Shown: one piece after another, positions 52,126-62,977 of the stretch | How positions within the stretch are numbered: the first letter of the stretch is position 1 | Layout: each line of letters begins with the position of its first letter | Source: Zymoseptoria tritici IPO323 | Lineage: Eukaryota > Ascomycota > Dothideomycetes > Mycosphaerellales > Mycosphaerellaceae | DNA: 64,000 nt | Assembly (NCBI RefSeq): GCF_000219625.1 | Contig: NC_018210.1 | Span: forward strand, 682,001 to 746,000 | Direction of reading: 5' to 3' | Made by a program: the position numbers and the translations under genes | The notes under the pieces: generated by a model | Seen by the model: only the letters and a program-made list of their open reading frames with translations | Told to the model about the DNA's origin: nothing | Databases searched by the model: none

Positions 52126-52754
52126 CTATTGCCTGCTGGTCCATTACCCTCTGTCGTTCCTCCTGCTCGTCCATCTCCTCATGATGCCTGAAATGCTCAA
52201 TATCCTCCGGATGAATCAGATCCTCCTCCTTCGTATTCTCATCGTGATACTTCTCCCAATGGTGGATCTCATACTCGTACTCATCATCGCCGTGATGGCC
52301 CGGTCCCCAGCCAAAGTCCGGGAGTGTGATACCCTGTGCTGTGCCGACGGTGTATTCGGCGAAGGAAACCGTACCGCTAGCGTCTCGATCGTAGAGCTTG
52401 ATGACTTTGTTCACTGCTTCCTCTTTGTCCGCGGAGGATATTTGAGATGTGCTCTCGTGGTCCAGGCCGTAGAACTTGTAGATGTCGTCGTGAGTCCATT
52501 CGTTGGAGGAGTCGAAGTCGTGGAGGGTGAAGAAGGAGCCCGCGTCGAAGTTGGCAATGTGGTGTTCCTCTGGGCTGTTGTCAGAGAGTTGGAGGTATGT
52601 GCTTCAGGGTTTGCAGGGCTGTCGTACCGGCCATATGCCTTGTTGTCCAGTCTGCATCTTCTGCGACTATCGGTGCTTGTTCGTGAGCGTGGGAGCCGTG
52701 GGCTTGAGCGGTTGTGCAGAGACTCGCTGCGACGGCGAGGATGATGGGGAACAT
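52085..52754 (-). CDS. Secretory-pathway EF-hand protein (SSP120/nucleobindin-like)
   Basis: A 203-aa calcium-binding protein with signal peptide MFPIILAVAASLCTTAQAHG. Exons 52754-52628 and 52569-52085; the 57-bp intron (GTACGA...GCCCAG) creates HMAEEHHIANFDAGSFFTLH, as in family members. Two EF-hands: DFDSSNEWTHDDIYKFYGLD (loop D-x-D-x-S) and LYDRDASGTVSFAEYTVG (DRDASGTVSFAE, a canonical 12-residue loop). A His/Glu-rich segment follows (EYEIHHWEKYHDENTKEEDL, IHPEDIEHFRHHEEMDEQEE), and the protein ends in IVEANIPEKFRRKG. Yeast Ssp120 partners the cargo receptors Emp46/47 in the early secretory pathway. See the overlapping frame at 51859-52125 for a possible membrane-anchored isoform. Confidence 0.87.
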
Positions 52755-53110
52755 GGTGGCGAACACTGTACGGAGAGACTTTGGACTTTGATGGAGCGAA
52801 CAAGGTTGGAACGTGTGTTCAAGGAATGGGAACAGCATGTGAAAGTGGTTGCATATGGGTATATCTCATCCCGGTATCAGAACTGCTGCAAGATATACGT
52901 TCGACGGTCCGGGCTGCGACTTTCGACTCTTCCATCAACGATATCCGGAGTCAACGAGGACACCAGTCGTTGAAGCGTTGATCGGGAATCTGGATCTGCG
53001 ATCATGCTGGACTGCTTCGAGAAGATCGGGTCCGTGGGACGACATTCAAAGAGCTCCTACGCGTAGTCAATCGAGTTCCTGTTGTGTACGTCCCGGACCA
53101 CTCCCACATT
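52755..53110. other. Intergenic, divergent promoters
   Basis: 356 bp between the EF-hand gene and IML1. An additional short 5' exon of IML1 could lie here, since most homologues have a longer N-terminus, but I could not identify one. Confidence 0.4.
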
Positions 53111-56100
53111 ATGGCCAGCGATGGGACCGAGAAGTCGTGCACAGTCGTTTTGCACGATGATCGTGTCTCTCCAGTCGATATCTTAGCCGGACAGCGGGTC
53201 ATGCACGTTGGCGAGGTTGCCTGGCTTTCGGCATCTGGAGCGAAGACGTTGTGTATATGTCCTGCCGGTACGGCCACCAACTCGAACGAGATATCAATGC
53301 ACATCTCCCTGGCGCAGCGATTTGGCTTTGAGAATCGTGTTAGTGGTCGAGTCCAACTCATTGACGACCTCGATGGCGCAACGGCAACCCATGCGGAATT
53401 GATGTTTCGAGATCAATACCTTTCTCGAGCGGACATGTGGCAGCTACTGGGCCGTGTGCAGGATACGGTGCTGTATCGAGGACAAGTGCTGAATTATCTC
53501 GGAAATGCGACTGCGGAAGTCAAACACATCTACATTTCTGGGAATGAAGTGGAGTCTGGATTCTGCTCTCATCCACAAACGAAAGCCATCTTCCGGAGCG
53601 CAAGCGCGAGATACACGATTTTAGTCGAAATCTCGCAAGAAATGCTGTCAAGCTGGAGCAATGGCGAGTTGATGTATGAGCGACTTCTCAATGGCTTCTT
53701 ACCCGACTTATTCAATCGATGGAAGACGTTGAAGGTCAGGCATCAGGTGTCGGTCATCTTGTTCGGCCGATCAAAGGTGGCCAACGGAAATGGAAAGCAC
53801 GATTCTTACGAGTCGGGCCACGGCGAGGACTTCTTTCACGTCTTGGTGTCCGAAATCGTGAGCTCGAACTGGCCATTGATCATCCGCAAGCTCAAGCAGG
53901 CATTTAACGATCGCACGCTTTCGCGGGCGGTATCTCTAGCAGCTGAGAGTAACATGCTGGAAGCTATCCACTTGACTGCATTGGACTTCTCGGACGATCA
54001 AACGGATACTCATCTCATGAGTACGGGGACATCCATCATCGCAGTCACTGCGGGCACTGGGCTGTTCGACGCGGACCACACGTTGTTGAAACAAACCACC
54101 GACCTTCTTATCGGCAATAGCATCGGCGTTGATATTGTCGCATTGTCACCTAGACCACTGACGCCCGTACCTCTATTCAAGTACGACCACAATGGTACCA
54201 CAGAGTACGGACTGCCACACTGGGTCGATATCTCCTTCTGGAAAGGCCCACATGATACCGATATCTCCACCTGGACTATACCAGAAACCGAAGAGCCAGT
54301 GAACGACATTGCCTTGCCCTTTCTGAAAGACAGTAGCAGTAGCGCTCTAGACATCAGCGGTCTCGATGCACAAGACAATCAAGTCTTTCGCAACGAAGTT
54401 AATTCTCTGCCGAAGGAGAGTCTTCGACCAGTCATGTTCTCGGTGCCCGAAGACTCAGTGGGCTCTGCGGACACAATGAGAGGCCCGGTGAAGAATGAAG
54501 ACCGGTACAAGACACATCTGCCCCGTGATGTTGTTCCTGTCGATATACCAAACGCACGACCTTCTGCCGCGGGACCTAACGAGCCACTAAATCGAGCAAA
54601 AAGGCAGAAATTGCCCCTTCACCCACTACTCCAATCTGGACGCAAGATCAGTGTTGGGCCCAAAGGTCTAGCTCCCAGCAGGGCCGTTGCAAGTACAACG
54701 GTCTCGTCTGAGCATGCTTTGCATGAGAGAGATTTTACGATCGGGCCCAGTCTCCCGATCAACGACGCATCTAATGGTAGCGGCATTGCAAAGGCTATCC
54801 GTGCATCGCTGGCACGGAAGCCATCGTACGCCAGTCTCGCGTCTCATCAGATTAGTGATCCAGGCGACAATCTAAGCTCGCGACCTATCGACATCCAGCC
54901 GGCCTACAGCCATGAGAATAGCGATCTTGCAAGTATCGTCGAGCAGCAGATTGCAGGCACTATGGTAGGAGGTGTGCTCGAGGGAGACGTATCGCTCTCG
55001 GCAACTCCAAAGGCGGGAGATGAAATGCGCGATCGTCGTAAGAGAGGCTCAATCAACGAGAGCTTGGATATGGAATCCCCATGGGTGATGCTATTGAACC
55101 CGTGCAATCCGAGAAATGACAATATGCGACTCGCCAGCCAATATCGCAAATGGCAGCATGTCTTCCCACGAGCCGTCACTCCTGGTTCTTTCAAATGGGC
55201 GTCGATGTGCTCTCCTGCGGCACTGCCACTGACAGCAGAATACAAGCCTTCTGCGTCGGAGTTGAAGGCACACTATCGTGCGGTCGTGCGGCGACATGTG
55301 ATCTCAAACTCATCAGGGCTCAGGCACGAGACAGCGAGGAACCTCGTTGAGCGGCTCATCGATGTCCGGCTGATTCGCGGCTTCCAAATCGTTGCTATTC
55401 GCAACAGTGGAGGTGACCAAACATTTCAAAGTACAGATCGACCGATTCTGATGGCGCTGGGCAGACGGTATCACGAGCTGCAGCGCTTCTCGGATTTCGA
55501 GGTGCAGATCGTACAATACGAGCCGAATGCCGGCATCGGCAGTGAACATGGCGATGCTCAACATTACACCACACACTACAAGCCCAAAATGCGAATGCTG
55601 ACTGGTGTGGCATTGAAGTCAGAGGTGACGTATCATTCAGACCCACCGCTATCTGACTGGAGTGCCTTGGATGAACATATCCTCGGATTGGCGCCAATGC
55701 CCAATATCAAAGCCAGCTTCAAAGTGCGGCTGGTACTCGTTCCCAGTGACCAGGTTCGACACGATCAGCTGGCAGCCACTCGTCTGGGCGGTCTGTCAGA
55801 TGACGAGAGACGAATTGAAGGTATCCAACGTCTGACTCAAACATGGCAGCGTCAGAAGTATGTGACCGCAGAAGATCAGCAGCATCACGTTTCCTTGACC
55901 AAGGTCAGGACAGAAGCGCACCCTGCTGAGCGCGACCCAAACCCCTTGGCGATCGAGTACCACACAAAAGACCCCAGCATCGTCGTCAACGCTCACGGTC
56001 CGATACTATACAGCCAGCTCGACGACGGCGAAGTCAACACTCCCTTGTTCGCCGACTCCGAGAAGCATCACAGCAGCAACTTCGACCTGTCGAAGCTCAT

Positions 56101-57450
56101 CAAGCAGATGCAAGAGCTTCCGCCGTACGGAGTCGAGATGCGAGATCGAAGGTGGCTCACACTCACTCACATCAAATGTTTTCGTGGAGATGAGATGACT
56201 ACATGGCTACTTGGTGCTTTCAAGGATTTGAAGTTGAGAGACGACGCTGTTACGGTTGGGAACGAGCTTATGAGTCGAGGCGTGTTTGCCCATGTGAGGC
56301 AAAAGCACAAGTTCCGGGACGGCCATTACTTCTACCAGATCAGCGGAGCACATCGAACGACGGAGTACCCGGATACTCACAGCCTGTTCAGCAAAGCGCC
56401 ATGGAGATCAGCTCCCACCCCTGTCGGTGAGGGTTTCTCTTCGCCAAATGTTCGCCCGGTGAGCGGCATTAGTGGCGATTCTGGGTCGACGGCTTCTTCA
56501 AGGGGCACGCCAGTGACTGGACCGGTGGATGCGAAGGAGATCATGCTCAGTCAAGTGATGCAGTATAACGTTGATCCGCAAAAGAAGTCAGATCACTTGC
56601 AAATCATTGATTTACACTATGGTGAGAGCATATCGATTTGACATACAGGGCATCACTAACTTCAACAGACCGCATTCACAATCCCGAGAACTGCTATCAC
56701 ATCCAGCTAGAGTGGCTTGGTACTTCCACGAAGCTCGTCCGGGACGCCATCTCTCGCTGGTCCGGCGCGGTCGAAAGCTACGGCCTGCGACTCGTCCAGG
56801 TCCCACTGGAAGAAGCCTCGAAATTCAGAGAGCATCATCCCTTCGACCAGCCACAGCCCATCAGTCTCGCCCTAACACCACCGGACAAAGTTCTTGCCAC
56901 CCCTCTCATCGAACCGACAACGTTCACACCTCGTATCGTCGAAGATCGCCACTGGTATCACAAAGCACTCCTCCGCAAACGAGACTTCGTGCTCGACTTC
57001 GAAGCCGCTTCTGCTTTCAGCTCCAAGCTTCACGTTCGCCACTCATGGGGCACGCCGAACTATGCACATACCCAATTTGTGCACAAGTCTGGCCTTGTGC
57101 TCGCGCAAGTCCTCAGCGACGACACAGGCGACTTCCTTCTCCTGCCAAATCGGCTGGCATCAAGTCGACTGACCGGCTCTTCCGCAAACACTAAGCAGAC
57201 TCCGGAGAACGCCGAGACAGTGGAGAGTATCGTCAAAGGCTTCAAGACATTCTGTCACGACGAAGAAGCATTGAGGTTGTTCTACAGCGAGGCGGACAAG
57301 CCCAAGCCTGCAGCTGCTCCGAGTCCGTTTACACATGCAGCGCTGGCGGCAGACCTGGATGTGCCGCCCATCTCGTTGCCGGCAATATCGATGCCGCACG
57401 ATAAATCACAACAGAGTGCTCGTGGAATGGGCGTGAGAGGAATTGTGTGA
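53111..57450 (+). CDS. IML1: Vacuolar membrane-associated protein IML1 (DEPDC5, GATOR1/SEACIT)
   Basis: A 1430-aa subunit of SEACIT/GATOR1, the GTPase-activating complex for the Rag/Gtr GTPases that turns off TORC1 upon amino-acid starvation; it acts at the vacuole. Exons 53111-56621 and 56669-57450; the 47-bp intron (GTGAGA...CAACAG) splits an Asp codon, joining IIDLHY to DRIHNPENCYHIQLEW. IML1 landmarks: HAELMFRDQYLSRADMWQLL, AIFRSASARYTILVEISQEM, NGFLPDLFNRWKTLKVRHQV, SVILFGRSK, NPCNPRNDNMRLASQYRKWQ HVFP region, and SAFSSKLHVRHSWGTPNYAH near the end. A DEP domain sits at about residues 1015-1080 (YGVEMRDRRWLTLTHIKCFR, GDEMTTWLLGAFKDLKLRDD). The N-terminus is shorter than in most homologues, so a first exon may be missing. 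Confidence 0.93.
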
Positions 57451-57477
57451 AAATAAAACGACAGCGCTATCACGGAT

Positions 57478-57494
57478 CCCCCCCCCCCCCCCCC
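57478..57494 (+). repeat. 17-nt poly-C tract
   Basis: Seventeen consecutive C between the stop codons of IML1 and the convergent GH47 gene. Such tracts slip easily and are error-prone in assembly; exact length is uncertain. Confidence 0.9.
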
Positions 57495-57510
57495 ACTCTC
57501 AAAGAACGTC

Positions 57511-59239
57511 TCATACTGGATGCTTCGCTGCCACCCTGAACGGATGCGCCTCAGTGTTGTACACGAAGAAATTCGTCTTGTTCTCACCCTGCTGCACATT
57601 CCACACTCCCTCCTTCGGCGACTGGATCAAAAACTGATACTTCAGCGTCTCAGCCAACATGAAGCTCGGCATGAAATCATCCGTGCCACCTCCATCTTCC
57701 GCCAGGACATTCTGCAGACTGCCGAATCCCACAGGAAGACGCTCGGTCTTGTTTTGGGCGATGGCGTACGCCCATGCTACGTCGCGCCAGTACTGGTCGC
57801 GGGTGGTTTGATAGGCGTAGTACCATGATTCTACTGCCTCGGGGGTTTGGCCGCCGTCAAGATGGCCTGTGGGAATGAAGAAGCCGGCATGCTTGTAGTG
57901 CTCGGTCTGGTCAGCGAGGGATGGGTCGCTGTCAAGCTCCGTGTTGTTCCAGCTGGACCGACTTGGACCAATGCCAGAGGATGTGTGGCGATACCCATTT
58001 GCGCAAAACTCGCTGAATTTCAGTCCGTACTCGCGGTACTTTGGTTCATTCAGAGCGGTGCTGCCGAGGAGGAAGTTCCCGCCGATGAAGCAGGCCAGAT
58101 AGTCGGTTTCCGGACGCACGATCTTGCCCCGATACCTTCCCGCCATGACGAGGTCTGGCCGACTGCTTGGACTGCTGAGCAAGTGCTCGATGGTGGAATC
58201 TGCAGCCTTGCGCCACTGCTCGCTATAGTTGCCGTATCGTTCTGGATCGTAGACGTACATCTTGATCAGATACTCGTACGCGCTGTCACTTCCGCTGGTC
58301 CAGCCTCCTGCATCGTCGATGGTGGAGCCGTTTTCGACACTGAATTTGCTTCCTGCAACGCGGTCAGCAGAGCCTTCTCGGCTGATGTCAAGGTAACATA
58401 CCAGTGAGGCCGGGAAATATTTCGGTCACATTTCTGAACCAGTACGCCTCTGCCTTTTGCGCGAGGTCGCCATACAGTGGGTCTCCGGTCAGATCAGATA
58501 AGTGCTGCCACTCCAACACAAGCGTACCAAGCTCTGCCAGTCCGGAAGCAGAGTCGCCATTTTCCAGCAGCGAGTCAAAGGTGGAAGTTTGCATATCGAT
58601 GTAAAGTCCGTTGACCGGAAGCCCTGTGGTCGTACTGAAAGCGAACTTCAGCGTGTCCGCCAGCCGAACTGCCTGGCTCAGAAGAACATCCACCTTCTTC
58701 TCGTCCGTGACCATGTGCGCGAAAGGTCCTTTGAGCAGATCGTAAGACGACAAGAGGCCTCCAAGATACCGGATCGTGGTCTCGAAGAGACTCGTATCCG
58801 CGGAATCTGGTGAATTGTTCTTGGTGAAGTCCACAGTGGGAATGAAGTGCAGAATAATGTCCACGATGTCTTGCTGCCCCATTATGATGGCGGTGTCCAG
58901 GGAGTTGATCATCGTGAGACCCCATCCATTACGGCTGTCGCTGTAGCTGTTGCTCCTTGGTAGAAGGTCGTCGTGTGGGTACGCAAACTGGCGATAGCCG
59001 TCCCAGGCATGTCGGAACATCTCCACCACAGCATCTGCACGGTCTTGCTGGTTCGTGGGGTAGCTGGTGTAGTCCCAGTCTCGGCCGCATTGGCGATCGT
59101 ACGAACGGTTGGGGCAAGCATGGGCCGCATGGTCGATTGCTGTATTCTGATGAACGGGACTGGTGGTATTATTGGCTGCAGGCGCTTCAGCAGCGTAAGC
59201 GAATGCTCCAAGGAGGTAGAAAATGTTCAAATGATGCAT
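57511..59239 (-). CDS. Secreted class I alpha-1,2-mannosidase (GH47)
   Basis: A 559-aa glycosyl hydrolase family 47 protein that trims alpha-1,2-mannose from N-glycans. Exons 59239-58402 and 58352-57511 with a 49-bp intron (GTATGT...TTGCAG) splitting a Gly codon (GLTG-SKFSVENG). Signal peptide MHHLNIFYLLGAFAYAAEAP; several NxS/T sequons. GH47 blocks: RADAVVEMFRHAWDGYRQFA, HDDLLPRSNSYSDSRNGWGL, INSLDTAIIMGQQDIV (conserved DSLDT), TIRYLGGLLSSYDLLKG, LVLEWQHLSDLTGDPLYGDL, GWTSGSDSAYEYLIKMYVYD, ETDYLACFIGGNFLLGS, TPEAVESWYYAYQTTRDQYW and FFVYNTEAHPFRV, whose TEAH holds the calcium-binding Thr. The usual R of the RPExxES motif is T here (QTPEAVES). It ends close to IML1 in convergent orientation. 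Confidence 0.92.
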
Positions 59240-60486
59240 CGTTGCTGGATATCATATGTGCTCTACCGAATCAATGTCGTACAGACGCCGTGCTGGCATC
59301 CTTTTTACGCTGAGATCGCGACATAGTAGAGACCGCCTCAAAGCCTTCTCGCAGTACGGAAACGACCTCCAGATCGCCATTGCTGCCTCTGCTGACGACT
59401 GCACAATTCTTGTGACCAAACCAATGCAGAGCAAGCGTCAGCGGCGGTCGAATCTTGGTTGCTCCTGCCACAAGACGAGGGCCACCGGCCACAGCATGGT
59501 AAGACATGAATAGTACACAAGAATCATGCTAAGTAGTCGTACAAATACTTACCTGTATGGCAATATAGCAGGCCTATCAACTTACATGTACGCCTATTTA
59601 GCATGCGTGGTACGGTACCGGTACGACCATCGAGCATGTTATGCTGACTTACCTGTACCCTAATTTAGCATACCTATTATAGTACATGTACGACCATATA
59701 AGCATGTCTGCTAACTTACATGCACGCCAGCGTAGCATATCTTGCTAACTTACCTGTGCGACTTTTTAGCATGTCTGCTAATCTCCCTACACGGCTATAT
59801 GACATGTCTTGCTAGCTTGATTGCACGCTGTGCGCTAATGTGCATGATATTCAACACAGTCGTCCGTGTGTCCAGGTGTCGTGCCAACCGGCGAAGCCTT
59901 TCGTCGACAAGTCATACGTGCGGTGGAACATGCGGTGGAACATGGACATTATAGAGATTGACTCTACTAGCTAACCAAGCAGAGGATCGCAAGAATGCAT
60001 ACACGAAGACAAGGGCAGAAATACAGTTGATTTGTGGCTGACTATTTCCCTGTGCTACCCAGCTCAAGTTGTATTGTAGCATTGCTCGGACACAATACAT
60101 TCCCGTACCCAAGCCAGTGATCCAGGAAAGGCCTCATCAATGCCAGGAAAGGACGACATGCGATTCGGATCCGAACCGAGACGTCTCCGGACAGCTGATG
60201 TCTGGCAGATACTCCGCAGCCAAGGGTTGAGTTGACGTCGGTGATTGAGTGCTGTCGACGAGGATCGATGGTGAACGAAAGTTTCGTCGTCGGGTGTCGA
60301 CGATGAAAGAAAGTGGTGCCGATAGTGGTAATGTCCTAAGCTCGATGGTGGTTGGAAGTGGCCGAGATGTTGGTCATGATGTCGGTGCAGGACGTCGATG
60401 CCCGAGGTCGGCGGTGAAATCGGTGGTGAAGTCGTTGGTCAAGTTGCTTGCAGCAGCCCACAACTGTTTCGACGCCGTGTAAGCAT
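59240..60486. other. Gene-poor stretch containing a minisatellite
   Basis: About 1.2 kb with no supportable gene, and more A/T-rich at 59520-59850, where the repeat array lies. At 59927-59954 the word CGGTGGAACATG occurs twice in tandem. ORFs under 85 aa lack motifs. Confidence 0.55.
59547..59847 (+). repeat. Degenerate minisatellite, about nine units of 33-34 bp
   Basis: Units start at 59547, 59580, 59613, 59647, 59681, 59714, 59748, 59781 and 59815, so the spacing alternates between 33 and 34 bp. The common unit begins ACTTACCTGTACG, has CTATTTAGCATG in the middle and ends near TCTTGCTA. Units are only about 60-75 percent alike, yet the spacing is rigid. No coding frame runs through. The last unit is the most diverged. 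Confidence 0.85.
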
Positions 60487-60691
60487 CTAGATGCAGTTGT
60501 AGCCACCAGCAGCGCCAGCCGGGGGGTCTTTGCTGTTCGAGAGCGTCAGCGAAGACTCGGACGAGAGGTTTGTTGGGCTTGACCAACTACACGCAATTTC
60601 CAGCGGTGCCGCAAGGTTGGCCGAAGTAGTCGCATGCCTGACCGACTGCGGCAAAGGCAAGGACCGCTGAGACAAAGGCAGTGAAGCGCAT
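60487..60691 (-). CDS. Small secreted cysteine-containing protein, 48 aa
   Basis: Two exons (60691-60591, 60532-60487) with a 58-bp intron (GTAGTT, branch CTGAC, GAACAG). The product starts with a clear signal peptide (MRFTAFVSAVLAFAAVGQAC). The mature part of about 29 residues has four Cys: ACDYFGQPCGTAGNCVK then DPPAGAAGGYNCI-stop. Without splicing the frame ends at NCV-stop; with splicing it reaches a fourth Cys and a natural end, which supports the intron. This size and Cys spacing resemble fungal small secreted proteins, including candidate effectors, but no named family is recognised. A TATA-like stretch (AAAATATACACATATA on the minus strand, about 60820-60840) lies upstream. Confidence 0.6.
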
Positions 60692-61045
60692 GGTCGGTGA
60701 TTTGAGGTTGAGTGGGAGATGCGATGGGAAGCGTGGAAGTGTGGAAGTGTGAGTGTGCAATTCTTGGAGTTAGGGAAGTGAAGAGATGGAAAGCAACGAA
60801 GGAATCGCTCGCAGCTGGCTTCTATATGTGTATATTTTCTCTCCGAGGATCAACCACCCGGAAACCTTCCAATCGACGTTGCAATCGTCATTGGCGAGAA
60901 CTGCGGGAAAAGTGTAAACGAGGAGCGTCATATGTACGTTGTTGCTGGGTGTGAAACATATAGCTTTGCAGGGCAGCGTAACGTCGCCGTGACCAAGTTC
61001 GCATCTGTTGCTTGTGAGATCGCGTTGCTGAAAAGTGTCGTCGGG

Positions 61046-61201
61046 TCAACCTTCAGTGAAGGCTAAGTCAAGCGACGTTGGACTGATGAGGATGAAGAAC
61101 GAGGAGGAGGGAGAGAGGACGAACGCCGTCGTGGGACTGGGACCAGCCAGGGCGGTTGAGCCGACGGAAAGGAGGACTAGGATGAGGTTTGAGAAGTGCA
61201 T
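61046..61201 (-). CDS. Possible small secreted peptide ORF, 51 aa
   Basis: The ATG at 61201 is followed by a convincing signal peptide (MHFSNLILVLLSVGSTALAG), then a Ser/Pro-rich hydrophobic stretch to a stop. The downstream part does not look like a mature secreted protein, so an intron or decay is possible. It has the same strand and size class as the 48-aa gene 350 bp away. Weakly supported. Confidence 0.3.
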   Translation of the reverse strand: MHFSNLILVLLSVGSTALAGPSPTTAFVLSPSSSFFILISPTSLDLAFTEG

Positions 61202-62250
61202 GATGTCTCGGTAGGAATGACGTTTTCGTGATGAAGAGGAGATAAGAATGGATGGAGGAGATGGAGTAAGCAACGAGAGGAAGGATATGCTCACAGCTTA
61301 TACGCTGGACATCGTGTGTACAAGAAGTAAGGTCGGGACCATCGAGCGGATGAGAGCATCATCGGTTCAGAACTCGGTTGTAGATGGCCCAACTTCGATG
61401 CCGCTTGCTTGATTGCTTCTTGCGTACATGAGGACCTCTGTGTGCGCCGTCTCGGAGAGTCTGGTCGCGACCGTCCGGTATATACTCGGCACCTCGGGGG
61501 AAGAACAATGAGTAACTTCCTCTTTTTTTAAAGGGTTTGTGCATGGATTCGACGAGGGTGTAGCGGAGGCCAGCAGCAGCAAGAGTTGAGAGAGAGGACT
61601 CCGCGGTTGCTTTGCCTATGATCAAGGTCGAGCAAAGAGTTGACGTGCGGAGTGATTTCCATCAGCAATAGCAAGACCACGAGAAAGAGCACAGTCGGTC
61701 ATCCTCTGCTGGTCGGCGGCGTAGGGCGGAAGTCGAAGTGGGAGCCCATCCATGTATTGCTCTGGCACCAGACAAGTCTCCTTTCTGTCAGTTGACCAGC
61801 CGAACTGTCCAACTGGTAGTAGTAAGACCGAGCGCATATGCGAGCGGGAATTTCTCGTATTCAATGGCACGATGTTCGTCAGAAGGCTGTCGGCAAGATC
61901 GCGGCAACAGGTGATCCGCCTCCGGAATTGCTAGAGGGATGTCGTGCGATGTTGCCCGAACGTCTCATCGATGACGACATTGCACTGTATGGCACAAGGC
62001 TCGTATGCTCGTGTGTGGTACCTGGTTGATGCAAGATGATGGACAAGATGGACAAGAGCATCTTGAAGAACAGTTGAAGCCTCAGGCTGAACTTCGGCAC
62101 ATTCATCTGAGCACGCTAAATCTACTAGCGTCAAGATCACATGCTCGCTACAAACTTCCACATTGAACCAAACCTCGACCTCCGCATGACTAAGCTATAC
62201 GCGTTTCACTGATCCTGCTGCATATTGAGTCCTGCTGGAGCCGCCAGTGG
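61202..62250. other. Gene-poor stretch
   Basis: About 1 kb with short overlapping ORFs on both strands (61359-61625 and 61622-61870 minus, 61838-62029 plus), none with a recognisable motif. Nothing supportable. Confidence 0.45.
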
Positions 62251-62450
62251 TATAAGTATTTTCTCATTTCGAACAGAATCCTTTTCTTCTTCTTTCCCTT
62301 TTAGCTCTCTTTGCCTTTTGGCTTAGGTATGTCACACTTCCACACTTTTTCCAATCGAGCCTCGCTAACATCATTCAGATCAAGTGTAGTATCTGGTATG
62401 CACCTTCCTCATCCAGCGCACAACGCTCCTTCCTTGCTAACCTTTCGCAG
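62251..62450 (+). promoter_or_regulatory. Promoter and 5' leader with two small introns
   Basis: TATAAG at 62251 is followed about 25-50 bp later by a TTTTCTTCTTCTTTCCC pyrimidine tract, a typical fungal start region. Two intron-like units follow: 62327-62378 (GTATGT, branch GCTAAC, CATTCAG; 52 bp) and 62396-62450 (GTATGC, branch GCTAAC, TCGCAG; 55 bp), with only 17 bp between them. No long frame runs through, so they would be untranslated-leader introns of a plus-strand transcript heading to the fragment at 62978. Confidence 0.55.
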
Positions 62451-62977
62451 TTCTTTTCAGTTTAATCTCTGAAACGTCACTACGGTGACATTCTATGATT
62501 ATACTTATTTTTGGACCTACGCCGGTGGCCGCTGAGCTTGCTCATGTCACTGACGACCGTGTCGCCAGTATTGCACTGCCTCTGGCTGACGCGAAGCTAC
62601 TTTTTTCATCAGTTGTGTGGCATTTCGGTGCTGTGCGTTGGAGAAGAAATCTCTGTCACCCGTTCTCACTCAGCACGTTCGGCCTGCTGGCCACCTCGCT
62701 CGCGGGCGCGGCATCTGAAATCACAAGCTTGCATCAATGCTTTGGTGGCTACCTGGATGTCATGCGCGTTCTCCGTTGATGATCAAAACTTCCATGCGCG
62801 AGCCTTGCAGCGCAAAGGTCAAGCAGGCCGTCAAAGCCATCACGGCTCAACATGGTTACACTGCAGCGCAGCTTGTGCGGGGATGCGACGACGGCCACAT
62901 TGAGCAGCCATCAGCCGCAGTCTACCTGGTCATCTATACCTGACTTCAAAGTTGCTGCTCCTGTCACCGATCCTTCG

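Noticed and set aside
61359..61870. Two minus-strand ORFs considered as exons of one gene
   Set aside because: No splice arrangement gives a coherent domain and the residues do not resemble any family.
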